A stretch of 64,000 nt of DNA from Halobacillus salinarum (GCF_022919095.1 NZ_CP095073.1:2232001-2296000), one strand, 5' to 3'; shown: positions 1-10,489, counted from the first letter of the stretch. Program-made: numbers and translations. Notes: generated by a model not told the origin, from the letters alone.

Positions 1-204
1 GTTCACTTCTTTAGGAATCGTATATTGTTTATCAAGATATGTGATTGTCTGTTCCTGAGGTTCTTCAATTTTGGATTCATCATTATGATCTGAGTCACTC
101 GATTCATCACTTGTAGCATTACTTGACTCGTTACATGCTGCTAGTAATAAACAAAGTAAAGCAATAATTCCTGTCCAGCGTAGATATTTCCATTTTTCTT
201 TCAT
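1..204 (-). CDS. Lipoprotein, N-terminal part; probable iron-siderophore binding protein
   Basis: This gene reads leftward and runs off the window, so only 68 codons are seen. It starts with Met-Lys-Glu-Lys, a hydrophobic stretch and a lipobox (Leu-Ala-Ala-Cys), followed by a Ser/Asp/Glu-rich linker typical of Gram-positive substrate-binding lipoproteins. The last visible residues (TYLDKQYTIPKEV) resemble the start of the mature domain of FhuD/FeuA-type binding proteins (family knowledge). A GGGGGTAAGG ribosome binding site precedes the ATG. It diverges from the bacillibactin operon and its promoter carries a perfect Fur box, so a role in ferric-siderophore uptake is likely. The exact ligand cannot be told from this fragment. 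Confidence 0.75.
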   Translation of the reverse strand, partial: MKEKWKYLRWTGIIALLCLLLAACNESSNATSDESSDSDHNDESKIEEPQEQTITYLDKQYTIPKEVN

Positions 205-329
205 TTCCTTACCCCCTATGATTTTAACAATGTTAAATGTACTTTGCTGCATTTGGATAAATGGGCAGCAAAGAGAAGATTAAGTCATTCACTCCTTACT
301 TTAACTATTTCAGCAGACGCAATCGATAC

Positions 330-344
330 TGATAATCATTATCA
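330..344. promoter_or_regulatory. Fur box (lipoprotein side)
   Basis: TGATAATCATTATCA is a perfect 7-1-7 Bacillus Fur box. It lies just downstream of the -10 element of the leftward lipoprotein promoter, where Fur-Fe(II) would repress. Confidence 0.9.
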
Positions 345-373
345 ACTATAACCTTACTGAGAATTATTTTCAA
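345..373 (-). promoter_or_regulatory. Sigma-A promoter of the divergent lipoprotein gene
   Basis: Read on the minus strand, TTGAAA (368-373) and TATAGT (345-350) are separated by 17 bases. Each matches the sigma-A consensus at five of six positions. The Fur box at 330-344 abuts the -10 element on its downstream side, so bound Fur would block transcription. Confidence 0.7.
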
Positions 374-539
374 TAGGGATTTGTAAGATTTTCGTCATAC
401 TCATTCAATGAGCGTTGTATAAAAGGACAATCATTGGCATGAAATAAAAGAAATATTATGTACTGGAAAAAATTAAATAATTTTAAAGTCTATATGTTTA
501 GGTCTTTTAAACCAAAAATAAAAATTATGTGAAAAGGGT

Positions 540-568
540 TTGATTATAAAATTGAGAACCGTTATCAT
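540..568 (+). promoter_or_regulatory. Probable sigma-A promoter of the dhb operon
   Basis: TTGATT (540-545) and TATCAT (563-568) are 17 bases apart. The -10 lies inside a weaker Fur-like dyad (553-567), and a strong Fur site follows at 582-602. The untranslated leader would be about 80 bases. Confidence 0.6.
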
Positions 569-602
569 TTAGAACGAAAGGTGATAACGATAATCATTAT
601 CA
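553..602. promoter_or_regulatory. Fur boxes of the dhb operon (two sites)
   Basis: The main site is 588-602, CGATAATCATTATCA, one mismatch from the 7-1-7 Fur consensus. It overlaps a second heptamer pair at 582-596 to form the classic 21-base overlapping arrangement. A weaker dyad, TGAGAACCGTTATCA, lies at 553-567 over the -10 element. Two sites around the start point suggest tight iron repression. Confidence 0.85.
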
Positions 603-652
603 ATTACTTCGATTTCTTTTGAGAGATCAGAATCATTGAAAGGTTGGGTGGA

Positions 653-1438
653 ATGAAAGATAAAGAATTTGAAGGGAAAAATGTACTGATTACAGGGGCT
701 GGAGGAGGGATCGGCAAGACGATCGCTCTTAAATTTGCAGAACAAGGCGCAGCTGTAATTGGAGCGGATATTAATAGAGAGAATCTAGATCAATTAAATC
801 AATTATTTGAAAAAAATAATTATAAAGGAAAAATGACTCTTTTAAATGTATCCGACAGCCAGCAAGTAAATACACGTATTGAAGAAATTGAATATAGTGT
901 AGGACCTTTAGATGTACTCGTAAACGTTGCCGGCATCTTAAAACCAGGTCTCATTGAGAATTTTACTGATGACGAGTGGAATGCAACCTTTTCTGTCAAT
1001 ACAACAGGGGTTTTTAATGTTTCAAGAGCTGTGGCCAAGTCTATGATCGATCGAAGAAAAGGATCCATCATTACAGTTGGATCGAATGCTTCTTGCACAC
1101 CTCGAACGTCAATGGCTGCGTACGCAGCTTCGAAGGCAGCCGCCGCAATGCTGACAAAATGTCTGGGGCTTGAACTTTCTCAGTACAATATTCGCTGCAA
1201 TATCGTTTCGCCTGGGTCCACTGACACCGATATGCTGAAGCAATTGTGGAAAGATGAAAATGGTGCATCGGATTCCATTAATGGAGTCCTTGAAGATTAT
1301 CGAGTAGGCATACCGCTTAGAAAATTAGCGAAACCGTCAGAAGTAGCTGAAGCCGTGATGTTTTTAGCTTCGGAACGGTCTTGGCATATCACAATGCAAA
1401 ATCTCACAGTAGACGGTGGCGCCACTTTAGGAGTTTAA
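653..1438 (+). CDS. dhbA: 2,3-dihydro-2,3-dihydroxybenzoate dehydrogenase
   Basis: This short-chain dehydrogenase oxidises 2,3-dihydro-2,3-dihydroxybenzoate to 2,3-dihydroxybenzoate with NAD+, the last step of catechol precursor synthesis. The cofactor motif TGAGGGIG lies at residues 14-21, an N-V-A-G motif follows near residue 90, and the catalytic Tyr157-x-x-x-Lys161 pair is visible. An in-frame TTG lies at 644, but the ATG at 653 has GAAAGG nine bases upstream and gives 261 residues, the usual DhbA length. It is the first gene of the operon, behind the Fur-controlled promoter. Its identity is supported both by sequence and by the dhbC-E-B neighbours. Confidence 0.95.
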   Translation: MKDKEFEGKNVLITGAGGGIGKTIALKFAEQGAAVIGADINRENLDQLNQLFEKNNYKGKMTLLNVSDSQQVNTRIEEIEYSVGPLDVLVNVAGILKPGLIENFTDDEWNATFSVNTTGVFNVSRAVAKSMIDRRKGSIITVGSNASCTPRTSMAAYAASKAAAAMLTKCLGLELSQYNIRCNIVSPGSTDTDMLKQLWKDENGASDSINGVLEDYRVGIPLRKLAKPSEVAEAVMFLASERSWHITMQNLTVDGGATLGV

Positions 1439-1470
1439 AAAACTTTTATAACAATGAGGAGGAAGGAAGT

Positions 1471-2685
1471 ATGTCACAATCCAGTGTTTCCGAACATACA
1501 AAGGAATCACTTGTTCACCGATACGAAGCAGGTGATTTTTTATTATCTACTCCGCAGCAGACCATGCTGGGAAAAGGAATGCTATTTAAAGTTACTCCAA
1601 TTGAAAAGTCATATTCAAAGCTTCAAGATATGGTGGGATCCATTGAAAACGCCTTGATCGAAGCAGAAGAAAAAGGGATAGATCATCCAGTCGTTGCAGG
1701 GGCTATTCCGTTTGATACATTGAAAAGTCCGCATTTATTTGTTCCAGAACACGTGGAAATTTCCACTACCCAGGCTGAAAAGCTAAACATGGGTGGTCAT
1801 GTGAATCAAACGGAAGATGCGTCCTTCGATATGCACTCTTCCCCTGAACCGACTGTGTACAAAAAAGCGGTAAATAAAGGGATTGAATACATAAAAAACG
1901 GAGAGCTCAGCAAAATTGTCCTCTCCCGTTCCTTAACTTTAACTTCGCCCCGCCCTCTTAATGTTCAAGACCTGGTATTTAAGCTAAGTGAGCACAATCC
2001 TAAAGGGTACACGTTTGCAGTCGACCTGCCGGTTAATGAGAAAGATCGATCTTTACAGAAGCGCCGGACTTTCATCGGTGCAAGTCCAGAGCTCCTGGTA
2101 GCTAAATCAGGAAACGTGGTAACAGCGAATCCACTGGCAGGATCTCGGCCGCGAAGCAGCGATCCAGTTCAAGATAAAAAAAATGCAGAGGAATTATTAA
2201 CTTCTCAAAAAGATTTGCATGAACATGCTGTAGTCATTGATCAGGTGGCCCAAACGTTGAAGCCTTATTGTTCAAAATTTAATGTTCCAGATCATCCATC
2301 TGTCATATCCACAGAAACGATGTGGCATCTTTCTACAGAAATTGAAGGGGAATTAACGAATCCTCATATTAGTGCAATTGAGCTGGCAGGAGCGCTTCAT
2401 CCCACCCCAGCCATTTGTGGTGAACCTGCCGGGAGAGCTAAAGAAAAAATCAAAGAAATCGAGCCGTTTGATCGTGGATTCTTTACTGGAATGACCGGGT
2501 GGTGTGATTCCTCTGGGAATGGTGAATGGATTGTCTCCATTCGCTGTGCTGAAGTATTTGATAAATCGATCCGATTATTTGCTGGGGCAGGTGTCGTCGC
2601 GGGCTCTAAAGCAGACGAGGAATTAGCAGAAACCTCAGCAAAATTTAAGACGATGCTGAATGCGATAGGAATTCATCAACTCTAA
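1471..2685 (+). CDS. dhbC: Isochorismate synthase
   Basis: DhbC converts chorismate to isochorismate, the branch point from aromatic amino acid synthesis to the siderophore. The 404-residue protein carries the chorismate-binding family motifs IGASPELLV, NPLAGSRPR, the H-P-T-P-A-I-C-G stretch, GMTGWCD and the C-terminal RLFAGAGVVAGS. An upstream in-frame start at 1381 would lie inside dhbA. The ATG at 1471 follows GGAGGAAGGAAG and is preferred. A 32-base gap from dhbA fits one transcript. This dedicated synthase is distinct from menaquinone MenF by context and by close resemblance to DhbC. Confidence 0.95.
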   Translation: MSQSSVSEHTKESLVHRYEAGDFLLSTPQQTMLGKGMLFKVTPIEKSYSKLQDMVGSIENALIEAEEKGIDHPVVAGAIPFDTLKSPHLFVPEHVEISTTQAEKLNMGGHVNQTEDASFDMHSSPEPTVYKKAVNKGIEYIKNGELSKIVLSRSLTLTSPRPLNVQDLVFKLSEHNPKGYTFAVDLPVNEKDRSLQKRRTFIGASPELLVAKSGNVVTANPLAGSRPRSSDPVQDKKNAEELLTSQKDLHEHAVVIDQVAQTLKPYCSKFNVPDHPSVISTETMWHLSTEIEGELTNPHISAIELAGALHPTPAICGEPAGRAKEKIKEIEPFDRGFFTGMTGWCDSSGNGEWIVSIRCAEVFDKSIRLFAGAGVVAGSKADEELAETSAKFKTMLNAIGIHQL

Positions 2686-2707
2686 TGAGGAACAGGAGGA
2701 ATAAAAG

Positions 2708-4354
2708 ATGTTGAGTGACTGCCCATTATGGCCGGAAGAATTAGCTGAGCATTACCGCGAAATAGGCTGCTGGAGAGGCGAAACCTTTGGCTCTATGCTT
2801 CGGCAAAAAGCTGAACTCTATGGAAACAAGACTGCTATTACTAATGGAAAAAGAAAAATTACCTATGCAGAACTTGACATGCAGTCAAACCAGCTGGCAG
2901 CAGGATTCTCAAAACTAGGAATTCAAAAGGATAACCGAGTGGTCGTACAGCTGCCTAATGATGTCGAGTTTTTCCAAGTCATCTTCGCTCTATTTAAGAT
3001 AGGAGCTTTGCCGGTTTTTGCTCTTCCTTCTCATCGCAGCAGTGAAGTGGAATATTTTTGTGAATTCACAGAAGCTCAAGTTTATATCATTCCAGACTCC
3101 TTTGATGGATATGATTATCGAAAGCTGGCAAGGAAGATGAAAGATCGAGGGTTTAAGAATCTTCCTGTCATTGTAGCTGGCGACCCAGAGGAGTTTATAA
3201 GCCTGTCACAGTTATTTCATGAGCCCTTTGAAAAGGAGTTTGAGGTTTCTTCCCATGATATTGCTTTCTTACAACTTTCAGGAGGAAGCACAGGAAAGCC
3301 GAAGCTCATCCCAAGAACTCATGATGATTATATTTATAGTCTGAAAAAAAGTAATGAAGTTTGCTTAATGAATGAAGAAAGTGTGTATTTAGCTGTACTT
3401 CCCGTTGCTCACAATTTCCCTCTAAGTTCACCCGGTGTTCTAGGAACCCTTTACGCTGGCGGGAGAATCGTGCTTTCTTCGGGATCAAGTCCTGATGAAG
3501 CTTTTCCATTAATAGAACAAGAAAGAGTCACGATTACAGCTGTAGTTCCCCCGATCGCAATGATCTGGATGCAGGCAGTTAAATCTCGTAATTGGGATTT
3601 GTCTAGTTTGAAAGTGATGCAGGTAGGCGGAGCGAAATTCAGCTCGGAAAGCGCCAAAAACGTAAAGCCGGCGTTTGGCTGTGTGCTCCAGCAGGTCTTT
3701 GGAATGGCGGAAGGATTAGTGAATTACACACGTTTAGACGATCCGGAAGATGTAATTGTGCATACTCAAGGACGTCCGATGTCCCCTTATGACGAAATAA
3801 AAATTGTAGATGAAGAAGACCAGGAAGTGGAGAGGGGCGAAGTAGGCGAGCTCTTGACGAGAGGTCCGTATACAATACGTGGGTATTACAAGACGAAAGC
3901 ACATAATGCCAAAGCGTTTACTTCTGACGGTTATTATCGAACCGGCGACCTCGTCAAACTTGATCATTCAGGAAATATCATTGTCGAAGGCAGAGACAAA
4001 GATCAAATTAACCGAGGTGGAGAAAAAATTGCAGCAGAAGAAATCGAAAACCACCTCTTAGCACATCCAGAAATCCTTGATGCAGCTGTTGTGGCCATGC
4101 CGGACGAATATTTAGGGGAAAGGGCATGTGCATATATTATCCGTTTAGATAAAGGCAAGCCTTCCCCAGTAGAGCTCAGAGAATTTTTAAATAAGCGGGA
4201 AATAGCTGCGTATAAAATCCCTGACCGCTTTGAATTTGTGAGTGAATTTCCGAAGACAGCGTTAGGAAAAGTAAGTAAAAAGTCTTTACGCGAAAAAATA
4301 GCCATTCAATTAAAAAATAAAAAGTATAAATTTCTATCATTAGAAAGGAAGTGA
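2708..4354 (+). CDS. dhbE: 2,3-dihydroxybenzoate-AMP ligase
   Basis: This stand-alone adenylation enzyme activates 2,3-dihydroxybenzoate as the acyl-AMP and loads it on the aryl carrier domain of DhbB. Visible core motifs are the phosphate-binding [15 protein letters not shown] (near residue 190), the aryl-acid pocket segment [24 protein letters not shown] and [14 protein letters not shown], with the C-terminal Lys in ALGKVSKK. It is 548 residues, slightly longer than B. subtilis DhbE because of a Lys-rich tail. GGAGG precedes the ATG. The gene lies 22 bases after dhbC and four bases before dhbB. Confidence 0.95.
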   Translation: MLSDCPLWPEELAEHYREIGCWRGETFGSMLRQKAELYGNKTAITNGKRKITYAELDMQSNQLAAGFSKLGIQKDNRVVVQLPNDVEFFQVIFALFKIGALPVFALPSHRSSEVEYFCEFTEAQVYIIPDSFDGYDYRKLARKMKDRGFKNLPVIVAGDPEEFISLSQLFHEPFEKEFEVSSHDIAFLQLSGGSTGKPKLIPRTHDDYIYSLKKSNEVCLMNEESVYLAVLPVAHNFPLSSPGVLGTLYAGGRIVLSSGSSPDEAFPLIEQERVTITAVVPPIAMIWMQAVKSRNWDLSSLKVMQVGGAKFSSESAKNVKPAFGCVLQQVFGMAEGLVNYTRLDDPEDVIVHTQGRPMSPYDEIKIVDEEDQEVERGEVGELLTRGPYTIRGYYKTKAHNAKAFTSDGYYRTGDLVKLDHSGNIIVEGRDKDQINRGGEKIAAEEIENHLLAHPEILDAAVVAMPDEYLGERACAYIIRLDKGKPSPVELREFLNKREIAAYKIPDRFEFVSEFPKTALGKVSKKSLREKIAIQLKNKKYKFLSLERK

Positions 4355-4358
4355 TTAG

Positions 4359-5264
4359 ATGGGTCTGCCATCTATTCCATCATATTCCATGCCAACGGCT
4401 TCAGATTTACCGGAAAACAAGGTTTCCTGGAAAGCTGATCCTAAAAGGTCAGTCCTGCTCATTCATGACATGCAGAAATATTTTCTTGGTGCTTTTAACC
4501 AGCATGAATCCCCTGTTAAAGAACTTATTGCCAATATAAGAAGGATCAGAGATGTTTGTAAAGCTAAAGGAATTCCCGTTGTTTACACAGCGCAGCCTGG
4601 GAACCAAAAATCTGAGGATCGTGCATTGCTGCAGGATTTCTGGGGAGAGGGGCTTTCTGAAGATCCTTCTGAAACTTCGATTGTGGATGAACTCGCACCA
4701 GATAAAGAGGATACAGTATTAACGAAATGGCGCTATAGTGCTTTTAAAAGGACAAACTTAAAAGAAATGATGGAATCCCAGCAGCGTGATCAACTTATGA
4801 TCTGTGGGGTTTATGCTCATATAGGCTGTTTGCTTACTGCAGCTGAAGCTTTTATGGACGACATCCAAGCCTTTTTTATTGCAGATGCGATCGCGGATTT
4901 TTCTAGAAAAGACCACGAAACAGCTGTAAATTATGCTGCTTCAAGATGTGGATTTGCTGCTGCTTCAACAACTGTTTTGGAACAGCTTCAATCGAATGGT
5001 GAAGTCCCTATCAGTAAAAAGCACGACGATCGTCTTTCTTATAAAGAAGTAAAAGAACAAGTAGCAGAAATTCTTGAGACAAATCCTGAAAAAATAGATG
5101 ATGAGGCAAATTTAATCAGTATGGGCCTGGATTCGATCCGGATGATGAGTCTTGTAGAAGAATGGAGAGAGATGGGAGCCGATGTTGATTTTATGAAACT
5201 TGCAGAAACCCCCACTTTAGTCCATTGGTGGAGTCTTTTATCAGCATCTGAAGTTCCTAGTTAA
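4359..5264 (+). CDS. dhbB: Isochorismatase with aryl carrier domain
   Basis: This is a bifunctional protein. The N-terminal isochorismatase (about residues 1-205; LLIHDMQKYF and GVYAHIGCLLTA) removes pyruvate from isochorismate to give 2,3-dihydro-2,3-dihydroxybenzoate. The C-terminal aryl carrier domain (about residues 220-295) has the phosphopantetheine site MGLDS with Ser259. DhbE loads the starter on this arm, and it is passed to the first condensation domain of DhbF. The start follows GAAAGGAAGTGA only four bases after dhbE, so translation is probably coupled. The 301-residue length fits the family. Confidence 0.95.
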   Translation: MGLPSIPSYSMPTASDLPENKVSWKADPKRSVLLIHDMQKYFLGAFNQHESPVKELIANIRRIRDVCKAKGIPVVYTAQPGNQKSEDRALLQDFWGEGLSEDPSETSIVDELAPDKEDTVLTKWRYSAFKRTNLKEMMESQQRDQLMICGVYAHIGCLLTAAEAFMDDIQAFFIADAIADFSRKDHETAVNYAASRCGFAAASTTVLEQLQSNGEVPISKKHDDRLSYKEVKEQVAEILETNPEKIDDEANLISMGLDSIRMMSLVEEWREMGADVDFMKLAETPTLVHWWSLLSASEVPS

Positions 5265-5299
5265 AGCAAACCAGCATTCGTTTAAGGAGGCACTCTTTA

Positions 5300-8200
5300 A
5301 TGACCGTCACAACACTGAAGAAAAACCCGTTGACAGGGGCTCAGGCAGGGATCTGGTATGCTCAGCAGCTGGATCCTGCCAATCCTATCTATAATACAGG
5401 GGAATATGTGGAAATCGATGGCCCCCTTAACCTGACATTGTTTGAAACAGCTTTGAAGGAAGCCGTTAAAGAAGCAGATAGTTTACATGTTAGGTTTGAA
5501 GAGAATAATCATGGACCGGTTCAATATATACAGGATGGCAGGGACTTTTCTCTTCCACTTAAAGATTTTTCGGATAAAAAAGAACCGTTCAGTGAAGCCG
5601 TTGCCTGGATGAAAGAGGATTTAGCTCAAGTCATAGACCTAAATAAAGATCCGTTGTTTAGGGAAGTCGTCTTCAAAGTAGGAGAAGAAAAGTATGTATG
5701 GTATCAAAAAATTCACCATATTGCTGCAGATGGATATGGTTTCTCATTAATTACGCAAAGAACTGCAGCGATCTATTCAGCCCTAGTAGAAGGGAACTCT
5801 TACCAGCAAGGAAAGCTCGATCCCTTACAATATGTGGTCGATGAAGACACGACTTACCGTACTTCGGACCAGTTTTTAAAAGATAAGGAACATTGGCTGG
5901 AAAAATTTAAGGACCAGCCTGAAGTGAGGAGTTTATCGGAAACCTTTAAGCGAATTTCAAGCACGTCGTTTCAACATACCGAATACTTAGAAAATGAAAC
6001 ATTAGAAAAACTAAAGCACAAAGCCCGGCTTTTAAAGGGAAGCTGGTATGAAGCTATATTAGCTGCGATGGCGGTTTATGTGCACCGATTAACAGCAGCC
6101 GAGGATGTTGTTCTTAGTTTTCCGATGATGGGTCGATTCGGTTCCAACTCTCTTAAAGTTCCCGCAATGGTCATGAACTTACTTCCACTCCGAATTAAAG
6201 TGTCATCAGAAATGACTTTTTATCAAGTGTTCAATGAAGTTCAACACGAAATAAACCGAATCAGAGACCATCAAAATTATCGTCATGAAGATCTGCGCAG
6301 GAATCTGAAATTAGTAGGAGAGAGCCAGAGGCTGTTTGGCCCACAAGTAAATATTATGCCTTTTGAGTATGAGGTGAATTTCGGAGGTATCCGTGGAACT
6401 ACTCATAAGCTTGCAACTGGACCTGTAGAAGACTTATCCATGAATATTTATGACCAGAGAGATGGAAAAGGATTAAGGTTTGATTTGGATGGAAACGGAG
6501 AGATCTATTCCCAAGGAGAAATAACTGCACATCTTCAAAGATTTTTACATGTGATCACCCAGATTTCAGAATTCGAAGAGCTGGACCCGTTAAGTAAATT
6601 GGAAGTAAGTCTGCCAGACGAAAAAGCAAAAGTATTAACAACTTGGAACTCTACTAAAAAAACCATTACAGAAAGACCAATTACTGATTTATTTGCCGAT
6701 CAAGCAGCTCAAACGCCTGATAAAGCAGCACTGGAAATGGAAAACAATGTGCTGACGTATAAGGAACTGGCCGGTAGAGTCAATCAGCTTGCTTGTTTCC
6801 TGTCTGACAAGGGACTTCGTCCTGGGGAATTTGCAGCCATTGCACTGCCGCGTTCACCTGAAATGATGGTTGCACTGCTTGCAGTATTAAAGACAGGTGC
6901 TGCTTATTTACCCATTGATCCTGATTACCCCGAGGAAAGAATCCGTTATATGCTGGAAGATGCGGATCCTTTATGCATTTTGACGTCCGAAGAAGTCAAA
7001 GATCGTCTGCCTGTCTCCCGAAAGTCAATGTATGTAATAGATGATGGTGAAGAGTATAGGCGGACCACTTCCAGTTCAGGCAATTGTATAGAAACAGGAT
7101 TTCCGTTATCGAATCCTGCTTACATGATTTATACTTCAGGATCAACTGGAAAACCAAAAGGGGTAGTTGTAACGATGCGAGGGCTGGTAAACTTTCTTCA
7201 ATCGATGAAGGAACAGGTCGGTTTTCATCAAAACGATCGGTTGTTAGCAGTTACTACGATTGCCTTTGATATTTCTTGTCTCGAACTTTTCCTTCCCCTC
7301 CTTAACGGTGCTGTTTGTGTTTTGGCAGATCGGGCAACTGTAAAAGATCCATTCAGGCTTTTGGACATGATCCAGTCCAAAAATATTACCATCATGCAGG
7401 CTACTCCCTCTCACTGGCAGGCTTTAATAGCAGAGCAGCCATCAGGACTGCAGGGATTAAGGGTTCTCACGGGGGGAGAAGCTCTGCCTGCCCATCTAAA
7501 GGATGAGCTGCTTAAAGTAAACTGTGAAGTGACGAATTTATATGGGCCGACTGAAACAACCATTTGGTCTACTGCGTCCCATGTTACTGCAGACAGCAGA
7601 ACTGCGCCATCCATTGGTGTACCTATTTGGAATACGCAGGTTTACGTATTGGATGAGGCTCTTCAACCATTGCCTCCAGGGTTTGCAGGGGATTTATATA
7701 TCGCAGGAAGCGGCCTGGCACTAGGGTATTTTCATAAGCCTGGATTAACAGCTGAGCGATTTATAGCTGATCCATATGGTCCGGAAGGTTCAAGAATGTA
7801 CCGGACAGGGGATATTGCCCGCTTTAACGCTGAAGGGGAACTTGAATATCTCAGGAGAGCGGATGATCAAGTTAAAATTCGTGGGTTTCGAATAGAACTA
7901 GGTGAAATAGAAACGGTGTTAAACGACCATGAAGGCATATCACGCGCCGCTGTTCTCGTTCGCGAAGATCATCAGGGGAATAAGCGACTTGCTGCCTATC
8001 TTATAACCAAACCTGGATTCATCTTAGATTATTCCGACATGCATCACTATGCTGCAGCCAGCCTGCCGGAATATATGATTCCATCTGCGTTTTTATTTCT
8101 GAACGAATTCCCAACGACTCCCAATGGAAAATTGGACCGTAAATCATTACCAGTGCCTGAAAGCGAAGTCCGTCCAAACATACGTGAACCGAGATCACCG

Positions 8201-10489
8201 CAGGAAGAACTTGTCTGCGAACTTTTTGCCCAAGTGCTGGGGATCACTAAAATTGGATTGGAAGACAGCTTTTTTGAATTAGGAGGTCACTCGCTCCTAG
8301 CGGCTCGGTTAATGAACAGGATAAGGGATGTATTTGAGGTGGAGATTGGAATTGCAACACTATTTGAACACCCAACTCCATATGCGTTGTCTCGTAAACT
8401 TGCTTATGGGCAAAAAGCAAAACCACCTGTGAGAAAGGTTGAGCATAAATCAGAGATTCCATTATCCTCTGCCCAACGCCGCTTATGGTTTCTGGATCGT
8501 CTTGAAGGACCAAGTCCGACCTATAACATTCCTCTTGCGGTAGAGATCTCCGGGGAGTTAGATCTGGATGTACTGCAGAACTCTTTAAATGATGTTGTAG
8601 CCAGGCACGAATCCCTTAGAACTATTTTTCCGGAAGCGAATGGAGCAGCTGTACAGGAAATACTAGCCCTTGAAGAGGCAGTGCCGGAAATTGTATTTCA
8701 TTCCATCGGAGAGAACGACCTAAAAGAAATGCTGGCTTCATCCGTAAGCTATTGTTTCGAGCTGGATGATGAACCTCCGTTTCGGGTGGAACTCTTTAAA
8801 ATAGAAGAAAGTAAGTATGTATTGTTGCTGCTGATGCATCATATTGCAGCGGATGGGTGGTCTTTAACTCCTTTAACTGAGGATCTTATGAATGCTTACA
8901 ATGCCCGGCTGTACGGGAAAGAACCCCGCTTTAATGAACTTCCTGTCCAGTATTCGGACTACGCGATTTGGCAGCATGAACTCACTGCAGAAGAATCAGA
9001 TGCGGATAGTCTTGCAGCCAGACAATTGGATTATTGGAAAAAGGCTTTAGAGAACCTTCCTGAAGAACTTGATTTACTTAAGGATTTCCCAAGGAAAGCC
9101 GAGTCCAGTTTTCAGGGAGAAACATTTACGTTTCCGATTGACGCAGCGCTGCACGGAAAGCTGCATACTTTAGCCAAAGATCATGGAGCAAGTTTATTTA
9201 TGGTTCTACAGTCCGGACTGTCTGCCCTTTTAACAAGACTAGGGGCCGGGGAAGATATTCCACTTGGCAGTCCGGTAGCAGGTCGTACTGACGATGCGGT
9301 AGAAAACAACATTGGCTTGTTCGTTAATACGTTAGTGTTAAGGACAGACACTTCCGAAAATCCAACTTTTCAAGATCTGCTTCGCCGCGTTCGTAAAACA
9401 GATTTGAAAGCTTATGAGCACCAGGACCTTCCATTTGAAAGACTGGTAGAGGTGTTAAACCCGGCAAGATCCCGCTCTAAGCATCCGTTATTTCAAATTA
9501 TGCTGGCTTTACAGAATACTCCAGAACCTGAGCTTTCGCTGGAGGGAACGGAAACCAGTATTGAATTAAAGAACACTGGAGCGGCCAAGTTTGATTTGAC
9601 CTTTGAATTTAGAGAAAAAGTCTCCTCGACAGGAAAACCTGATGGAATAGAGGGATTTGTTGAATTCAGTACGGATCTTTTTAAACGTCGTACGATAGAA
9701 AAGATAACAGAGCGCTTTCTGATCCTGTTAGAATCGGCCGTAAATGACCCCCATAAGACGATAGGGGAATTAAACATTCTTGAAGAAAAAGAGCATCATC
9801 TGCTCTTAGATGAGTGGAGTAAAAGTACAATTGAATTTTCTGAACTTACGATTCCAGCAAAATTTGAACAGCAAGTAGAATTAACACCACATGCAACGGC
9901 TGTAGTATTTGGTGAAAGAAAGCTAAGCTATGCAGAACTGAACGCAAAAGCAAATCAAATTGCCCACGCTTTATTGAAGAAGGAAATAGGTCCGGAACAA
10001 TTTGTAGCTTTAGCTCTTCCTCGTTCCATTGAAATGGTAGCAGGTTTACTAGGAATCCTTAAATCAGGGGCAGGATATGTTCCTCTTGATCCTCATTATC
10101 CAAGCGAGCGGATAGCTTTTATGCTGAATGATGCGAACCCGGCATGTATCTTAACGAACGAGACGATTTCAGAAGTTCTTCCTGAAACGGATAAACCTAG
10201 GATTAAACTCGATAATGAAGAGCATCTACCTTCCCATTTGCTCACTTCGAATCCAGTAAATCTTAGGCCTGTATCTCCACAGAATCCGGCGTATATTATT
10301 TATACTTCCGGGTCGACCGGTGTTCCAAAAGGTGTGGTGATTCCTCATCAAAATGTTATTCGACTCTTTAGTGCAACGGAAGAGTGGTTTTCGTTTGATT
10401 CAAACGATGTTTGGACGCTGTTTCACTCTTATGCCTTTGATTTTTCCGTCTGGGAAATGTGGGGACCGCTGCTTCATGGGGGCGTTTAG
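5300..10489 (+). CDS. dhbF: DhbF segment 1: C, A(Gly), PCP, C, start of A(Thr)
   Basis: This 1729-codon open frame begins at an ATG behind AAGGAGG. It holds the starter condensation domain, the glycine adenylation domain, PCP1, the second condensation domain and the first half of the second adenylation domain. It ends just after LLHGG, where G5 at 10478-10482 shifts the frame. Read literally it would give a product without the second carrier or thioesterase domain. Confidence 0.85.
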   Translation: MTVTTLKKNPLTGAQAGIWYAQQLDPANPIYNTGEYVEIDGPLNLTLFETALKEAVKEADSLHVRFEENNHGPVQYIQDGRDFSLPLKDFSDKKEPFSEAVAWMKEDLAQVIDLNKDPLFREVVFKVGEEKYVWYQKIHHIAADGYGFSLITQRTAAIYSALVEGNSYQQGKLDPLQYVVDEDTTYRTSDQFLKDKEHWLEKFKDQPEVRSLSETFKRISSTSFQHTEYLENETLEKLKHKARLLKGSWYEAILAAMAVYVHRLTAAEDVVLSFPMMGRFGSNSLKVPAMVMNLLPLRIKVSSEMTFYQVFNEVQHEINRIRDHQNYRHEDLRRNLKLVGESQRLFGPQVNIMPFEYEVNFGGIRGTTHKLATGPVEDLSMNIYDQRDGKGLRFDLDGNGEIYSQGEITAHLQRFLHVITQISEFEELDPLSKLEVSLPDEKAKVLTTWNSTKKTITERPITDLFADQAAQTPDKAALEMENNVLTYKELAGRVNQLACFLSDKGLRPGEFAAIALPRSPEMMVALLAVLKTGAAYLPIDPDYPEERIRYMLEDADPLCILTSEEVKDRLPVSRKSMYVIDDGEEYRRTTSSSGNCIETGFPLSNPAYMIYTSGSTGKPKGVVVTMRGLVNFLQSMKEQVGFHQNDRLLAVTTIAFDISCLELFLPLLNGAVCVLADRATVKDPFRLLDMIQSKNITIMQATPSHWQALIAEQPSGLQGLRVLTGGEALPAHLKDELLKVNCEVTNLYGPTETTIWSTASHVTADSRTAPSIGVPIWNTQVYVLDEALQPLPPGFAGDLYIAGSGLALGYFHKPGLTAERFIADPYGPEGSRMYRTGDIARFNAEGELEYLRRADDQVKIRGFRIELGEIETVLNDHEGISRAAVLVREDHQGNKRLAAYLITKPGFILDYSDMHHYAAASLPEYMIPSAFLFLNEFPTTPNGKLDRKSLPVPESEVRPNIREPRSPQEELVCELFAQVLGITKIGLEDSFFELGGHSLLAARLMNRIRDVFEVEIGIATLFEHPTPYALSRKLAYGQKAKPPVRKVEHKSEIPLSSAQRRLWFLDRLEGPSPTYNIPLAVEISGELDLDVLQNSLNDVVARHESLRTIFPEANGAAVQEILALEEAVPEIVFHSIGENDLKEMLASSVSYCFELDDEPPFRVELFKIEESKYVLLLLMHHIAADGWSLTPLTEDLMNAYNARLYGKEPRFNELPVQYSDYAIWQHELTAEESDADSLAARQLDYWKKALENLPEELDLLKDFPRKAESSFQGETFTFPIDAALHGKLHTLAKDHGASLFMVLQSGLSALLTRLGAGEDIPLGSPVAGRTDDAVENNIGLFVNTLVLRTDTSENPTFQDLLRRVRKTDLKAYEHQDLPFERLVEVLNPARSRSKHPLFQIMLALQNTPEPELSLEGTETSIELKNTGAAKFDLTFEFREKVSSTGKPDGIEGFVEFSTDLFKRRTIEKITERFLILLESAVNDPHKTIGELNILEEKEHHLLLDEWSKSTIEFSELTIPAKFEQQVELTPHATAVVFGERKLSYAELNAKANQIAHALLKKEIGPEQFVALALPRSIEMVAGLLGILKSGAGYVPLDPHYPSERIAFMLNDANPACILTNETISEVLPETDKPRIKLDNEEHLPSHLLTSNPVNLRPVSPQNPAYIIYTSGSTGVPKGVVIPHQNVIRLFSATEEWFSFDSNDVWTLFHSYAFDFSVWEMWGPLLHGGV

